Both the position numbers and the translations under genes were made by a program. DNA of 64,000 nt from Clostridium bovifaecis. Lineage in GTDB: Bacteria; Bacillota; Clostridia; Clostridiales; Clostridiaceae. Of this stretch, positions 9,343 through 21,724 are shown one piece after another. The notes under the pieces are model-generated. The model did not search any database and was not told the origin of the DNA. It saw nothing but the letters and a program-made list of their open reading frames with translations. Location of the stretch: assembly GCA_009738435.1 (NCBI GenBank), contig CP046522.1, positions 341,249 through 405,248 on the forward strand. The letters are read 5' to 3'. Each line of letters opens with the position of its first letter. Positions within the stretch are counted from its first letter, which is position 1.

Positions 9343-9714
9343 ATGATGACAAAGAAAGAGCTTACTTGTATTGGATGTCCAATAGGTTGTATGTTAGATG
9401 TATCTTTAGAAGATAATAAAGTAGTGGATGTAAAGGGGAATACTTGTTTAAAGGGAAAAACTTATGCGGAAAAGGAATGTACTAATCCTACAAGAATAGT
9501 AACTTCTTCTGTTAAGGTTAGAAATGGAGAAATTGATGCAGTTTCTGTAAAAACAGAAGCTGATATTCCAAAAAGTATGATTATGAAATGCGTAGAAGAA
9601 CTTAAAGGGGTAACAGTAGAAGCTCCTGTGAATATAGGAGATGTAATAGTAAGGAATATATCTGGAACAAAAGTTAATATTATTGCTACTAAAAGTGTTG
9701 CAAAAATTAATTAA
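9343..9714 (+). CDS. DUF1667 cysteine-rich protein, copy 1
   Basis: 123 aa small cysteine protein. The N-terminal CIGCPIGC and a downstream NTCLKGKTYAEKECTNPTR give five or six conserved Cys, enough for an iron-sulfur cluster or zinc site. It is the third subunit of the glycerol-3-phosphate dehydrogenase-like trio; its family occurs almost only in this context. Start ATG ATG at 9343 after GGAGGG. Function unproven; an electron-carrier or assembly role is inferred. Confidence 0.82.
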   Translation: MMTKKELTCIGCPIGCMLDVSLEDNKVVDVKGNTCLKGKTYAEKECTNPTRIVTSSVKVRNGEIDAVSVKTEADIPKSMIMKCVEELKGVTVEAPVNIGDVIVRNISGTKVNIIATKSVAKIN

Positions 9715-9792
9715 ATAGTGTAAAATAATATTAGATAAAAAATTACAAAATTAGTGAATTGTGGCGAATATATAGAAAAAGTGAATATTAAA

Positions 9793-9858
9793 GGCGGAGA
9801 GATGAGAAAGCCATTATTATGAAAGGAATCAAAATCCTTTTCTTAATAATGGCTTTTT
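9793..9858 (+). promoter_or_regulatory. GlpP-responsive leader terminator 2
   Basis: Box GGCGGAG (9793-9799), then AGCCATTATTA paired with TAATAATGGCT (9809-9819 with 9844-9854), an inner AAAGGA/TCCTTT stem, and a T run. Lies 127 bp upstream of glpF1. Confidence 0.8.
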
Positions 9859-9874
9859 ATTATCTTAAGCTTCG

Positions 9875-9888
9875 GGAAAACGGTTTCA
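9875..9888 (+). promoter_or_regulatory. cre-like site upstream of glpF1
   Basis: GGAAAACGGTTTCA matches the CcpA cre consensus (TGnAAnCGnTnnCA) except at the first base. It lies 17 bp after the leader terminator; an equivalent site sits at the same place in the second copy, so it is probably functional. Confidence 0.55.
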
Positions 9889-9984
9889 AAAGGGGATATG
9901 GTTATTAGCTCAATAAGAATTTAAGTTTATGTACATATAACATAGACTTAAAATATATTATATTAATTCAAGGGGGAATTATTT

Positions 9985-10689
9985 ATGTCAACTTTTTTAG
10001 CGGAATTTTTAGGTACTATGATGCTGATTTTATTAGGAGATGGGGTTGTAGCAGGTGTAGCTCTTAATAAGAGTAAAGCACAAAATGGTGGATGGATTGT
10101 TGTAACAGTAGCTTGGGCATGTGCAGTTGCCATACCAGCATTTATATTTGGAGCAGCAAGCGGAGCACATTTTAATCCAGCACTAACAATTGCACTTGCA
10201 GCTATAGGAAAGTTCTCATGGAGTTTAGTACCAAGCTACATAGCAGCTCAATTCTTAGGTGCTATAGTAGGAGGAGCTTTAGTATGGCTTTCTTATTTAC
10301 CACACTGGGCAGAGACAGAAGACAAAGCTGCGAAGCTTGGAGTATTCTGTACAGCACCAGCTATTAGAAATACGGGTGCAAACCTTATCACTGAAATCGT
10401 CGGAACATTCGTATTAGTTTTTGGTATTTTAGGACTTGGACAAGTTAAGATGGCAGATGGAATAGGAACTTTAGCAGTAGGGTTATTAATCTTAGTTATA
10501 GGTCTATCTTTAGGAGCACCAACAGGATATGCTATAAATCCAGCAAGAGACTTAGGACCTCGTATAGCACACGCAATACTTCCAATAGCAGGAAAAGGAG
10601 ATTCAGACTGGGGATATTCATGGATACCAGTAGTAGGACCAATAATTGGTGGACTAATTGGAGCAGGATTGTTTACAATGGTTTTCTAA
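9985..10689 (+). CDS. glpF: Glycerol facilitator (MIP family), copy 1
   Basis: 234 aa, six helices plus two re-entrant NPA boxes: HFNPALTIAL and AINPARDLGPR. The Asp directly after the second NPA (NPARD) is characteristic of glycerol-conducting aquaglyceroporins. Admits glycerol by facilitated diffusion. Start after AAGGGGG; 84 bp upstream of glpK, with no terminator between. By eye about nine in ten residues match copy 2. Confidence 0.93.
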   Translation: MSTFLAEFLGTMMLILLGDGVVAGVALNKSKAQNGGWIVVTVAWACAVAIPAFIFGAASGAHFNPALTIALAAIGKFSWSLVPSYIAAQFLGAIVGGALVWLSYLPHWAETEDKAAKLGVFCTAPAIRNTGANLITEIVGTFVLVFGILGLGQVKMADGIGTLAVGLLILVIGLSLGAPTGYAINPARDLGPRIAHAILPIAGKGDSDWGYSWIPVVGPIIGGLIGAGLFTMVF

Positions 10690-10704
10690 TATAGCTAGAA
10701 ATAA

Positions 10705-12270
<1,566 letters not shown>

Positions 12271-12290
12271 TTAAATAAATCACAGATAAG

Positions 12291-12324
12291 GATGAACTTC
12301 TATGGATTACTATAGAAGTTCATC
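12291..12324 (+). terminator. Terminator hairpin after glpK1
   Basis: Perfect 13-bp stem (12291-12303 with 12312-12324), 8-nt loop, only a weak T stretch after it. It also shows that an open frame beginning at 12302 cannot be the start of the next gene. Confidence 0.65.
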
Positions 12325-12352
12325 TTATACTATAATAAAGGGGACAAATAGT

Positions 12353-14242
12353 ATGAAGTTGAAAAAACTTGTTCTTTCATCTATCGCGCTTATACTATTG
12401 AATATAGTTCTATATTTCTATAAGGCACATGATATAGCATATCTTATTATATCGACCTTAGGGGGAATAGTTATACTATTCATATCCAGTAAGACTTCAG
12501 GGATAATACTAGATTCGAAGTTGCTAGATAGCACAAGTATAAAAACTGAGAAGAGTGGAATCGATGAGAGAATAAATGAAGAACTATTATCTGCTGCTGA
12601 GGCTATAGGGTTTAATGTACAGCAATTATTGTGGGTTGCAGATAAAAATGCTTCTATCTTTAATAAATCATATGATATATCTCATAAAGTAGAAAGCTAT
12701 AGCCAACAAAATGCGGCTAGCGCAGAGGAGATAAATGCTAGTATTAATGAATTTGTTTATTTTTCTAGAGACTTAAACAAAAGTGTTGAGGAAATACAGG
12801 ATTATTCTGTAAAGTCTGTAGACATGCTAGAAGAAAATAGAAGTATTATAGAAGGAATAGGCTGCTTTTTAGGAGAACTCACATATGAGGTAGGCAATGC
12901 CTCTAAAAGCAATGAAGAACTAATGGAATCATCTAATAATATATATAAGGTAGTAGACTATATAAAGCGAATATCTAATCAGACAAACTTACTATCCTTA
13001 AATGCAGCTATTGAGGCCGCTAGGGCAGGAGAGGTTGGAAAAGGATTTGCTGTTGTTGCAAATGAGATTAAAAAGCTTTCGGAACAGACACACACTTATA
13101 TTTCTCAAATAGAGGAAATGGTTGACGATACTTCGAGTAAAATAGTATACTCAAATAAAGCTATAGAAAAATGCAATGAAAAGATAAACAAGGTAGAAGA
13201 AGTAGTAAGCAACTCAACTTGTGCTATCGATCAAATAAAAAACATTGTAGATCATATTAAAAACTCTATAATCAACTTACAATCTATGTCCTCACAAGTA
13301 TTATATACATCTACAGAAATAGAAAAGGCAGTAGAAGGCATGTCATCAGCTATAGAAGATACCCATAAATTATCCTATGAATCTATTGAAAGTATCAATT
13401 ATCAAAAAATTAAGAATGAAGAAATGGCTAAACAATTTAATGCTTTAAGAGAAATATCAGAAAATCTTCAAAAAATATCAACGAAGTTTAAAAAAGAAGA
13501 TGAAATTATTGTTGGTATTAATCCGTTTACATCTCCAGAAAATATAAAGAATATGTATATTCCGGTGCTAGAGAAGGTATGTAGCTCTATAGGATATAAA
13601 TCCAGAGTTATAATAGTAAAGGATTATGATGCTTTAAGTAAAAGTATAAAAAAGGATGTAATTGACTTAGGATGGTTTTCACCTTTTGCATATGTAAATG
13701 CACATAAAAATGCAGGCATAATTCCAATAGCTACTCCTAAGGTAAATGGCAAGGCATCCTACAGGGGATATATTATTACTAGAAAGGATAGTAATATAAA
13801 GAATCTGCAGGACTTAAGAAATAAAAGTTTTGGATATGTAGATAAGAGCAGTGCTTCAGGATATTTGTATGCTAAACATATGTTAAAGTCAAATAATTTA
13901 GATCCAGAGAAGATTTTTAGCAAGATATATTTTATGGGAAGTCATGACAATGTGATTAAAGCAGTTCTTTCAGGAGAGATAGATGCCGGAGCTACCTATA
14001 ACGAGGCGTTAGATAATGCGAAACTTAGCGGATTAAAGGTAGAGGACATTGTTATAATTGAGGAGACGGAAGATATACCTAAAGATGCTATAGCTGCAAA
14101 CCCTAGAATGTCAGAGGAGCTTATGACTAAAATTAAAGAAGCATTTATAAAGGTTCAGGGGTTAAAAGAATTTAAAACACCTATTGAGGGGTTTATAGAG
14201 AGTAGCGATGAAAAGTATGATGTAATTAGGAATGTTTTGTAG
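12353..14242 (+). CDS. Chemoreceptor signalling domain fused to PhnD-like substrate-binding domain
   Basis: 629 aa from ATG 12353 (AAAGGGG upstream). Two adjacent transmembrane helices at about residues 4-22 and 26-44 are joined by a five-residue turn, so both ends face the cytoplasm. Residues ~110-370 are an MCP signalling domain with the kinase-contact hairpin ([20 protein letters not shown]). Residues ~383-629 are a periplasmic-binding-protein fold of the PhnD phosphate/phosphonate type ([43 protein letters not shown]). The binding domain should therefore be intracellular. It ends 32 bp before glpP2 with no terminator between, suggesting co-transcription and a ligand linked to glycerol metabolism. 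Confidence 0.85.
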   Translation: MKLKKLVLSSIALILLNIVLYFYKAHDIAYLIISTLGGIVILFISSKTSGIILDSKLLDSTSIKTEKSGIDERINEELLSAAEAIGFNVQQLLWVADKNASIFNKSYDISHKVESYSQQNAASAEEINASINEFVYFSRDLNKSVEEIQDYSVKSVDMLEENRSIIEGIGCFLGELTYEVGNASKSNEELMESSNNIYKVVDYIKRISNQTNLLSLNAAIEAARAGEVGKGFAVVANEIKKLSEQTHTYISQIEEMVDDTSSKIVYSNKAIEKCNEKINKVEEVVSNSTCAIDQIKNIVDHIKNSIINLQSMSSQVLYTSTEIEKAVEGMSSAIEDTHKLSYESIESINYQKIKNEEMAKQFNALREISENLQKISTKFKKEDEIIVGINPFTSPENIKNMYIPVLEKVCSSIGYKSRVIIVKDYDALSKSIKKDVIDLGWFSPFAYVNAHKNAGIIPIATPKVNGKASYRGYIITRKDSNIKNLQDLRNKSFGYVDKSSASGYLYAKHMLKSNNLDPEKIFSKIYFMGSHDNVIKAVLSGEIDAGATYNEALDNAKLSGLKVEDIVIIEETEDIPKDAIAANPRMSEELMTKIKEAFIKVQGLKEFKTPIEGFIESSDEKYDVIRNVL

Positions 14243-14274
14243 TTTATATTTATTTCAGACAGGTGGGGATTATA

Positions 14275-14841
14275 GTGGGAAATGAATTTTACAATAGGTT
14301 ACAAATAAATCCAATAATAGCAGCTATTAAGGATAAGCAGCAACTTGATAGAGCTATAAAGTCTCCCTGTGAGATTATCTTTGTTTTAAAGTCAGATATA
14401 TTCAACATAAAATCTATTGTTGATAAGATTAGGGCTTCAGGAAAAGTGGTATATATACACGTAGATTTAATTGATGGTCTTGCAAAAGATGCTCTAGCTT
14501 TGAAGTATGTTTATGAAAATATAAATCCAGATGGAATAATTACCACTAAAACTAACTTAGTAAAAGTATCGAAAAGTCTTAATATGTTTGTAATTCAAAG
14601 GTTTTTCATATTGGATCATCTATCTTTAGATACAGGAATACATTCTATAGAGTCTATGAGACCTAATGCAGTAGAAATACTTCCAGGAATAATGCCTAAG
14701 GTTACAAAAATATTTACCAACAAAACCAATGTTCCAATCATAACTGGAGGACTTATAATGGATAAAGAAGATGTAGTACAGAGCCTTAAAGCAGGAGCTG
14801 TTGCTATATCCACTAGCAAAGAAGAAATTTGGTACATGTAA
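14275..14841 (+). CDS. glpP: Glycerol operon antiterminator GlpP, copy 2
   Basis: 188 aa, the same length as copy 1 and clearly homologous over its whole span (NPIIAAIKD, VHVDLIDGLAKD, GIITTKTNL, RPNAVEILPGIMPK, IITGGLIMDKEDV). GTG 14275 follows AGGTGGGG with seven bases spacing; a GTG at 14263 is inside that site. It follows the chemoreceptor-PhnD gene by 32 bp. It probably reads the same leader boxes as copy 1; different effector or RNA affinity is possible. Confidence 0.9.
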   Translation: MGNEFYNRLQINPIIAAIKDKQQLDRAIKSPCEIIFVLKSDIFNIKSIVDKIRASGKVVYIHVDLIDGLAKDALALKYVYENINPDGIITTKTNLVKVSKSLNMFVIQRFFILDHLSLDTGIHSIESMRPNAVEILPGIMPKVTKIFTNKTNVPIITGGLIMDKEDVVQSLKAGAVAISTSKEEIWYM

Positions 14842-14871
14842 TAAGAAAATTGCGATGCAATTTTCTTATTA
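14839..14871 (+). terminator. Terminator after glpP2
   Basis: 15-bp perfect stem (14839-14853 with 14857-14871), 3-nt loop GAT, overlapping the glpP2 stop. Its core AAAATTGC-GAT-GCAATTTT resembles a smaller hairpin near 20816. Confidence 0.65.
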
Positions 14872-14946
14872 ATCACTAATCACTAGTCGCTATTGGATAA
14901 ATCAATGATTCAAATGTTAGCGATTAGGGATTAGAGACTAGCGATT
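14869..14946. repeat. Imperfect inverted repeat of GATTAG-type units
   Basis: TAATCACTAATCACTAGTCGCTA near 14870-14893 pairs with TAGCGATTAGGGATTAGAGACTAG near 14919-14943, about 20 of 24 positions by eye. It lies between glpP2 and the leader of glp operon 2. It resembles a decayed small palindromic repeat; no coding content. Confidence 0.5.
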
Positions 14947-15046
14947 GCTTCTAGAGCTGCGCCACAAAATATTTCAACTGGGTACTAATATAAGGTCTTT
15001 TCTCATATATATATTACTGTAAACAAAATGTATACGTTATATAAGA

Positions 15047-15111
15047 GGCGGAGTAAATGAGAGCCACGATTTTAAGAGAGTAAAATCTCTTATTATTGTG
15101 GTTCTTTTTTT
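15047..15111 (+). promoter_or_regulatory. GlpP-responsive leader terminator 3
   Basis: Box GGCGGAG (15047-15053), then GAGAGCCACGATTTTAAGAGA pairing with TCTCTTATTATTGTGGTTC, and an eight-base T run (15104-15111). 80 bp upstream of glpA2. Confidence 0.8.
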
Positions 15112-15190
15112 ATGATAATGATTTCTAGGCTTTAGGTGGGGTTGATATCTACTTAAAGTCAAGAACTCTATTTATAAAGGAGGTTATGCT

Positions 15191-16624
15191 ATGTTTGATG
15201 TAACTATCATTGGAGCAGGAGTTGTGGGCTGTTGTACTGCTAGAGAGCTAGCAAAATATAATTTAAATATCTGTGTATTGGAGAAGGGCTCAGATGTGGC
15301 TGTAGGAACTACAAAAGCTAATAGCGCAATAATCCATGCAGGATATGATGCTAAACCCAATACTTTAAAAGGAAAGCTAAATGCAAAAGGGAACGCCATG
15401 TTTGACGAATTGGTAAAGGAACTTGATTTCCCATTTAAGAGAAATGGTTCTCTGGTTTTATGCTTTGATGAAAAGGAAATGCCTAATTTATTGGAGCTAA
15501 AAGAGAGAGGAGAAAAAAATGGGGTTCCAGATCTTGAGATAATATATAAGGAAAAGATATTAGAATTAGAACCTAATATAAATGAAAATGTATTTGCTGC
15601 TCTATACGCACCAACAGGAGGAATTGTATGTCCTTACGAGATGACTATTGCGTTTGCAGAAAATGCAGCTACAAATGGTGTGGAATTTAAGCTTGATACC
15701 GAAGTTGTAGAAATAAACAAGATAAATGATAAGTTTTTAATCAAAACTTCAAAAGGAGAAATAGAAAGTAAGGTTGTAATAAATGCAGCAGGATTGTTCT
15801 CAGATGACATAAACAATATGGTAAGCAAGAATAAAATAAAGATAATGCCAAGGAGGGGAGAATATTGCCTATTTGATAAGACAGTGGGGATAATGGCAAA
15901 AATGACCTTATTCCAGTTGCCAACTAAGCTTGGGAAAGGAATCTTAGTAACCCCTACTGTAGACGGAAACCTACTAATAGGACCAAATGCAGATGATATT
16001 GAAGATAAGTGTGATTTATCAAATACAAGGGAAGGCTTAGACGATATTGTAGATAAAGCTAGAATAACCTTTAAAGATATTCCTATGAGATACCTTATAA
16101 AATCCTTTGCTGGGAATAGAGCAAGAGGAAACAAAGACGACTTTATAATAGGAGAAGCAGATGATGTGAAGGGATTTATCAATGCCGCAGGAATTGAATC
16201 TCCAGGACTTTCAAGTTCGCCTGCTATTGCAGAAATGATAGGAAACATCGTAGTTGAAAAACTATCTCCAAGCAAAAATGAGAATTTTAATCCAATAAGA
16301 AAAGGTATACCAAGGTTTAGGGATATGAGTGAAGAAGAAAGAGTAAAGGCGATAAAGGGAAACCCAAGCTATGGGAAAGTGGTATGTAGGTGCGAAACAG
16401 TTACAGAAGCAGAAATATTAGAAGCTATAAGAAGACCTCTTGGTGCAAGAAACCTAGATGCAGTTAAGAGAAGAACAAGAGCAGGTATGGGAAGATGCCA
16501 AAGTGGATTTTGCTCAAATAAGGTATTAAATATTTTAGCAGAGGAATTGAAGATAGATAAGAAAGATGTGACCTTATTTGGAGGAAACTCTAATATTCTT
16601 GTAGGCAAGAACAAAGAAATATAA
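15191..16624 (+). CDS. glpA: GlpA-type FAD-dependent glycerol-3-phosphate dehydrogenase, copy 2
   Basis: 477 aa, colinear with copy 1 including the FAD motif IGAGVVGCC and the C-terminal Bfd-like [2Fe-2S] domain (CRCETVTEAEI and GRCQSGFC). Preceded by AAAGGAGG. Differences are spread over the protein and the cluster Cys are conserved, so the gene appears under selection rather than decaying. A small change from VGAGVIGSS to IGAGVVGCC places two extra Cys next to the FAD loop. Confidence 0.88.
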   Translation: MFDVTIIGAGVVGCCTARELAKYNLNICVLEKGSDVAVGTTKANSAIIHAGYDAKPNTLKGKLNAKGNAMFDELVKELDFPFKRNGSLVLCFDEKEMPNLLELKERGEKNGVPDLEIIYKEKILELEPNINENVFAALYAPTGGIVCPYEMTIAFAENAATNGVEFKLDTEVVEINKINDKFLIKTSKGEIESKVVINAAGLFSDDINNMVSKNKIKIMPRRGEYCLFDKTVGIMAKMTLFQLPTKLGKGILVTPTVDGNLLIGPNADDIEDKCDLSNTREGLDDIVDKARITFKDIPMRYLIKSFAGNRARGNKDDFIIGEADDVKGFINAAGIESPGLSSSPAIAEMIGNIVVEKLSPSKNENFNPIRKGIPRFRDMSEEERVKAIKGNPSYGKVVCRCETVTEAEILEAIRRPLGARNLDAVKRRTRAGMGRCQSGFCSNKVLNILAEELKIDKKDVTLFGGNSNILVGKNKEI

Positions 16625-16652
16625 ACCTTATTAATGTTTGGGGGATTGAGCC

Positions 16653-17912
16653 ATGAGGGAATATGATATAGTAATAATAGGGGCTGGACCTGCAGGGCTT
16701 GCAGCAGCTGTAGGAGCCAAAGAGGAAGGTATAGATAGTATACTAATCCTAGAGAGAGATAATAGATTAGGAGGAATTCTAAATCAATGCATTCATAATG
16801 GTTTTGGACTTCATATATTCAAAGAAGAGCTTACAGGACCAGAATATGCAAAAAGATTTATAGATAAAATAAGTACTTTAAAGGTAGAGCATAAATTAAA
16901 TACAATGGTCATAGATATTAGTAAGGATAAAGTTATAACAGCAGTAAACGAAGAGGATGGTATATTAGAGATTAAAGCAAAAGCTATAGTGCTTGCCATG
17001 GGATGTCGTGAAAGGCCAAGAGGTGCCATAGGTATTCCAGGTAACCGCTGTGCTGGTATATATTGTGCAGGGACAGCTCAGAAGTTTGTAAATATCGATG
17101 GATATATGCCAGGGAAAGAGGTTGTTGTTTTAGGTTCAGGGGACATAGGACTTATAATGGCAAGAAGAATGACCTTGGAAGGGGCAAAGGTTAAAGCAGT
17201 AGTAGAGCTTATGCCTTATTCTGGTGGGCTTAAAAGAAATATTGTTCAATGCTTAGATGACTACAATATTCCTTTAAAATTATCTCATACAGTTGTAGGA
17301 ATACATGGAAAGGATAGGGTTGAAGGGGTTACCATTGCAAAGGTTGATGAAAATAGAAAACCTATAAAGGGGACAGAAGAATATATTTCTTGTGATACTT
17401 TATTATTATCTGTAGGTTTAATTCCAGAAAATGAGCTTTCAAGAAAGGCACAGATTGCTATGTCAAAGGTTACAGGAGGACCAGAAGTCAATGAAAGTCT
17501 TCAGACCAATATAGATGGAATCTTTGCCTGTGGGAATGTGCTTCATGTCCATGATTTGGTTGATAATGTTACAGAGGAAAGTGTAAATGCTGGTAGAAAT
17601 GCAGCCAGGTATGTAAAGGGAGTTTGTTTTAATAAAAAAGATATAGAAGTTTTAACATTAGATGGAATAACTTACACAGTTCCAAAATATATTAATACTA
17701 ACAATGTAAGTAAGTTTATCGACCTTAGATTTAGAGTTAATAATGTGTATAGAGATAAATATATTTCTATTTATTTTGATGAGGAGAGGGAACTGCACAT
17801 AAAGAAGAGAATTTTAACCCCTGGTGAAATGGAAACAGTAAAGCTTACAAAGAATATGCTTGATAAGTATCCAAATTGTAAGAAGATTACTGTAAAAGTG
17901 GAAGGGGTGTAG
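16653..17912 (+). CDS. FAD/NAD-dependent oxidoreductase, GPDH partner subunit, copy 2
   Basis: 419 aa, colinear with copy 1 (GAGPAG FAD loop, GSGDIG second nucleotide loop, ACGNVLHVHD). The central region around MARRMTLEGAKVKAVVELMP is identical to copy 1, whereas the C-terminal ~90 residues are the most diverged. Starts at ATG after GGGGGATTG, 28 bp behind glpA2, and ends 4 bp before the DUF1667 gene, tighter spacing than in copy 1. Confidence 0.8.
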   Translation: MREYDIVIIGAGPAGLAAAVGAKEEGIDSILILERDNRLGGILNQCIHNGFGLHIFKEELTGPEYAKRFIDKISTLKVEHKLNTMVIDISKDKVITAVNEEDGILEIKAKAIVLAMGCRERPRGAIGIPGNRCAGIYCAGTAQKFVNIDGYMPGKEVVVLGSGDIGLIMARRMTLEGAKVKAVVELMPYSGGLKRNIVQCLDDYNIPLKLSHTVVGIHGKDRVEGVTIAKVDENRKPIKGTEEYISCDTLLLSVGLIPENELSRKAQIAMSKVTGGPEVNESLQTNIDGIFACGNVLHVHDLVDNVTEESVNAGRNAARYVKGVCFNKKDIEVLTLDGITYTVPKYINTNNVSKFIDLRFRVNNVYRDKYISIYFDEERELHIKKRILTPGEMETVKLTKNMLDKYPNCKKITVKVEGV

Positions 17913-17916
17913 TGAT

Positions 17917-18294
17917 ATGAGCGAAAAAAGAGAACTTATTTGCATAGGATGCCCTATGGGATGTGCTTTAGAAGTTACACTGGAAGGTAAAAAGGTTGTA
18001 GATGTCAAGGGAAATACCTGCATTAAAGGAGTGGCCTATGCTGAAAAAGAATGTACAAATCCTACAAGAATAGTGACTTCTACTGTTGAAGTAGAAGAAG
18101 GAGAATTAGCTGTAGTTTCAGTCAAGACAGAGAGGGATATTCCAAAAGAAAAAATATCAGAGTGTATGGAATATCTTAAAGGAGTAAGAGTTAAAGCTCC
18201 TATAAGCATAGGGGATATAATCATAAAAGATATAGCAAGTACTGGGATTAACATTGTTGCTACAAAAGGGGTAAGGTGCAAGGGTAAAAACTGA
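17917..18294 (+). CDS. DUF1667 cysteine-rich protein, copy 2
   Basis: 125 aa with the same CIGCPMGC and NTCIKGVAYAEKECTNPTR Cys framework as copy 1, plus an additional Cys (VRCKGKN) at the C terminus. The start is 4 bp after the previous stop and its ribosome site (GGGGTG) lies inside the upstream gene, implying translational coupling. Inferred small subunit of the second glycerol-3-phosphate dehydrogenase complex. Confidence 0.82.
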   Translation: MSEKRELICIGCPMGCALEVTLEGKKVVDVKGNTCIKGVAYAEKECTNPTRIVTSTVEVEEGELAVVSVKTERDIPKEKISECMEYLKGVRVKAPISIGDIIIKDIASTGINIVATKGVRCKGKN

Positions 18295-18302
18295 ACAAAT
18301 AT

Positions 18303-18368
18303 GGCGGAGAGAGGAGAGCCATTATTGAGAGGGAGGATAAAGACTCCTTCTTAATAATGGACTTTTTT
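18303..18368 (+). promoter_or_regulatory. GlpP-responsive leader terminator 4
   Basis: Box GGCGGAG (18303-18309), then GAGAGCCATTATT with its partner AATAATGG (18319-18326 with 18353-18360), a purine-rich inner stem and a T run (18363-18368). It begins only 8 bp after the DUF1667 stop, so it could also act as an intra-operon attenuator. Confidence 0.8.
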
Positions 18369-18373
18369 ATCTG

Positions 18374-18387
18374 GGTAAACGTTTCCG
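18374..18387 (+). promoter_or_regulatory. cre-like site upstream of glpF2
   Basis: GGTAAACGTTTCCG is close to the cre consensus around the central CG and lies immediately after leader terminator 4, matching the position of the site before glpF1. Confidence 0.5.
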
Positions 18388-18458
18388 TATATGTTCATTT
18401 TATGCTCTCATGAGTATGAAATGGTATATAAAATTTAAGTTAAAGGGAGGAATTATTT

Positions 18459-19163
18459 ATGTCAACTTTTTTAGCAGAATTCTTAGGCACAATGATGCTG
18501 ATTCTACTAGGTGATGGCGTTGTAGCAGGAGTAGCTCTTAATAAGAGCAAAGCTCAAAATGCAGGATGGATTGTTGTAACGGCAGCATGGGCATGTGCAG
18601 TAGCAGTTCCAGCATGGATTTTTGGAGCTGCAAGTGGAGCTCACTTTAATCCAGCACTAACTATAGCATTAGCAGCTATAGGCAAATTCTCATGGGCTTC
18701 AGTTCCAGGCTATATAATAGCTCAAATGTTGGGAGCTATAGTAGGAGCAGCTTTAGTATGGCTTGCTTATCTACCACACTGGGAAGCAACAGAAGACAAG
18801 GCTGCAAAACTTGGAGTATTCTGTACAGCGCCAGCTATTAGAAACACAGGTGGAAATCTTATAACTGAAATCATAGGAACCTTTGTATTAGTATTTGCAA
18901 TCTTAGGACTTGGTCAAGTTAAAATGACAGATGGACTTGGAACCTTAGCAGTAGGATTAGTAATATTGGTTATAGGTCTTTCACTAGGAGCACCAACAGG
19001 ATATGCTATAAATCCAGCAAGAGACTTGGGACCACGTATAGCGCATGCAATACTTCCAATAGCAGGTAAGGGAGATTCAGATTGGGGATACGCATGGATA
19101 CCAGTAGTTGGACCAATAATTGGTGGATTAATTGGAGCATTTCTATTCAATGGAATATTCTAA
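18459..19163 (+). CDS. glpF: Glycerol facilitator (MIP family), copy 2
   Basis: 234 aa with both NPA boxes (HFNPALTIAL, AINPARDLGPR) and the glycerol-channel Asp after the second NPA. The first 34 residues are identical to copy 1; differences cluster in membrane helices. Preceded by GGGAGG. 97 bp before glpK2 with no terminator, so the two should be one transcript. Confidence 0.93.
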   Translation: MSTFLAEFLGTMMLILLGDGVVAGVALNKSKAQNAGWIVVTAAWACAVAVPAWIFGAASGAHFNPALTIALAAIGKFSWASVPGYIIAQMLGAIVGAALVWLAYLPHWEATEDKAAKLGVFCTAPAIRNTGGNLITEIIGTFVLVFAILGLGQVKMTDGLGTLAVGLVILVIGLSLGAPTGYAINPARDLGPRIAHAILPIAGKGDSDWGYAWIPVVGPIIGGLIGAFLFNGIF

Positions 19164-19248
19164 ATTAGTTCTAGATAATATATATGCAATTTTTAACTGT
19201 ATTAAAGTTAAGTATTGAACAAATTATGTTTTAAGGTTTAGTATATAG

Positions 19249-20754
<1,506 letters not shown>

Positions 20755-20767
20755 TAATTGAAATAAA

Positions 20768-20802
20768 AATAAACCTTCGTTTGTACGGAGGTTTATTTTT
20801 TT
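20768..20802 (+). terminator. Terminator after glpK2
   Basis: 12-bp stem with one G-T pair (20768-20779 with 20786-20797), 6-nt loop, seven T including the stem end. Confidence 0.88.
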
Positions 20803-20884
20803 ACTAGAAAGAAATGTTTTGCGACGCAAAATTATTAAAGTATGGTATAGTAAATCTATAACAAAATTAAGGGGTGGGATGGGA

Positions 20885-21715
20885 ATGAAAAAGATTTTAG
20901 CGCTAGTAGCATCTCAACGTAAGCTTGCTAATGGGGAAATTATAATTAAAGAAGTAGCAGCTTCAGTAGGAGATGAGTACGAATTAGAGTTATTAAGACT
21001 AACAGATTTAGAATTAGATCCATGCCGAGGATGCTATGTTTGTTTAATGCCAGGTAAGAAATGCCCTATTGATGATGGTTTATATTATCTTTTAGAAAGA
21101 ATTAAGGCTGCAGATGGCATTATAATTGCAGCACCTGATTATGTATTAGGACCTGCTGCTATAACTAAGGTGTTGGCAGATAGGATGATAGCTGTAGATC
21201 AATGCCTTGACGAATTATGGGGTAAGCCATGCGTAGTTATAGGAACTTATGGTATTGAAGGGTGGGAAGGCTACACCTTATCCGCTCTAAATTCCTTAGC
21301 TAGATTTATGGGCTTTGACCTCAAAGATAGCCATATGTTTGTTGGAGCTTTGCCAGGAGAGGGGATTTCAGGTGAAGGAGCCCTAGAAAGAGCTAAGGAA
21401 ATGGGACAGGCTTTATTTGGAGAATCTAGAAAAGCTAGAGAGGGTGAGTGTCCTACTTGCTGGTCTGATATATGGAAATTTCCAGCTCCTAATACCGCAG
21501 TTTGCCCTATATGTGGACAGACAGCAACTTTATCAATGGGATATGAAGGCATTAAATGGTCTTATAATGAATCAGGCCAAAGGTTTAATAAGGAATATTT
21601 GAAAGAGCACTTTCAAGTTTGGCTAAAAGGTAAAGTACAAGAATTTATCTCTCGACGTAAAGAATTAGGAGAAGTTAGAGATAAGTATAAAGGGAATGAT
21701 ACTTCTATAACTTAA
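20885..21715 (+). CDS. FMN-binding iron-sulfur/flavodoxin-type reductase
   Basis: 276 aa. The N-terminal ~190 residues are an NADPH-dependent FMN-reductase/flavodoxin fold with the Cys pattern DPCRGCYVCLMPGKKCPIDD typical of iron-sulfur flavoproteins and two-electron quinone reductases of anaerobes. A C-terminal extension holds a four-Cys ribbon (CPTCW ... CPICG), likely zinc- or rubredoxin-like. ATG 20885 lies six bases after GGGGTGGG; ATG 20879 is too close. Substrate unknown. Monocistronic between two terminators. Confidence 0.75.
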   Translation: MKKILALVASQRKLANGEIIIKEVAASVGDEYELELLRLTDLELDPCRGCYVCLMPGKKCPIDDGLYYLLERIKAADGIIIAAPDYVLGPAAITKVLADRMIAVDQCLDELWGKPCVVIGTYGIEGWEGYTLSALNSLARFMGFDLKDSHMFVGALPGEGISGEGALERAKEMGQALFGESRKAREGECPTCWSDIWKFPAPNTAVCPICGQTATLSMGYEGIKWSYNESGQRFNKEYLKEHFQVWLKGKVQEFISRRKELGEVRDKYKGNDTSIT

Positions 21716-21724
21716 AACTCATAG

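Noticed and set aside
12302..12352. N-terminal extension of the chemoreceptor-PhnD protein
   Set aside because: It begins inside the glpK1 terminator hairpin and has no ribosome site; ATG 12353 has both a site and the expected first helix.
15634..16275. 213-residue minus-strand frame within glpA2
   Set aside because: A comparable frame appears opposite glpA1, as expected from complementary codon composition; no site or homology. Shadow.
20812..20832. TTTTGC-GAC-GCAAAA as a regulatory operator
   Set aside because: Only a six-bp stem; it resembles the hairpin core after glpP2 and is probably a minor repeat.
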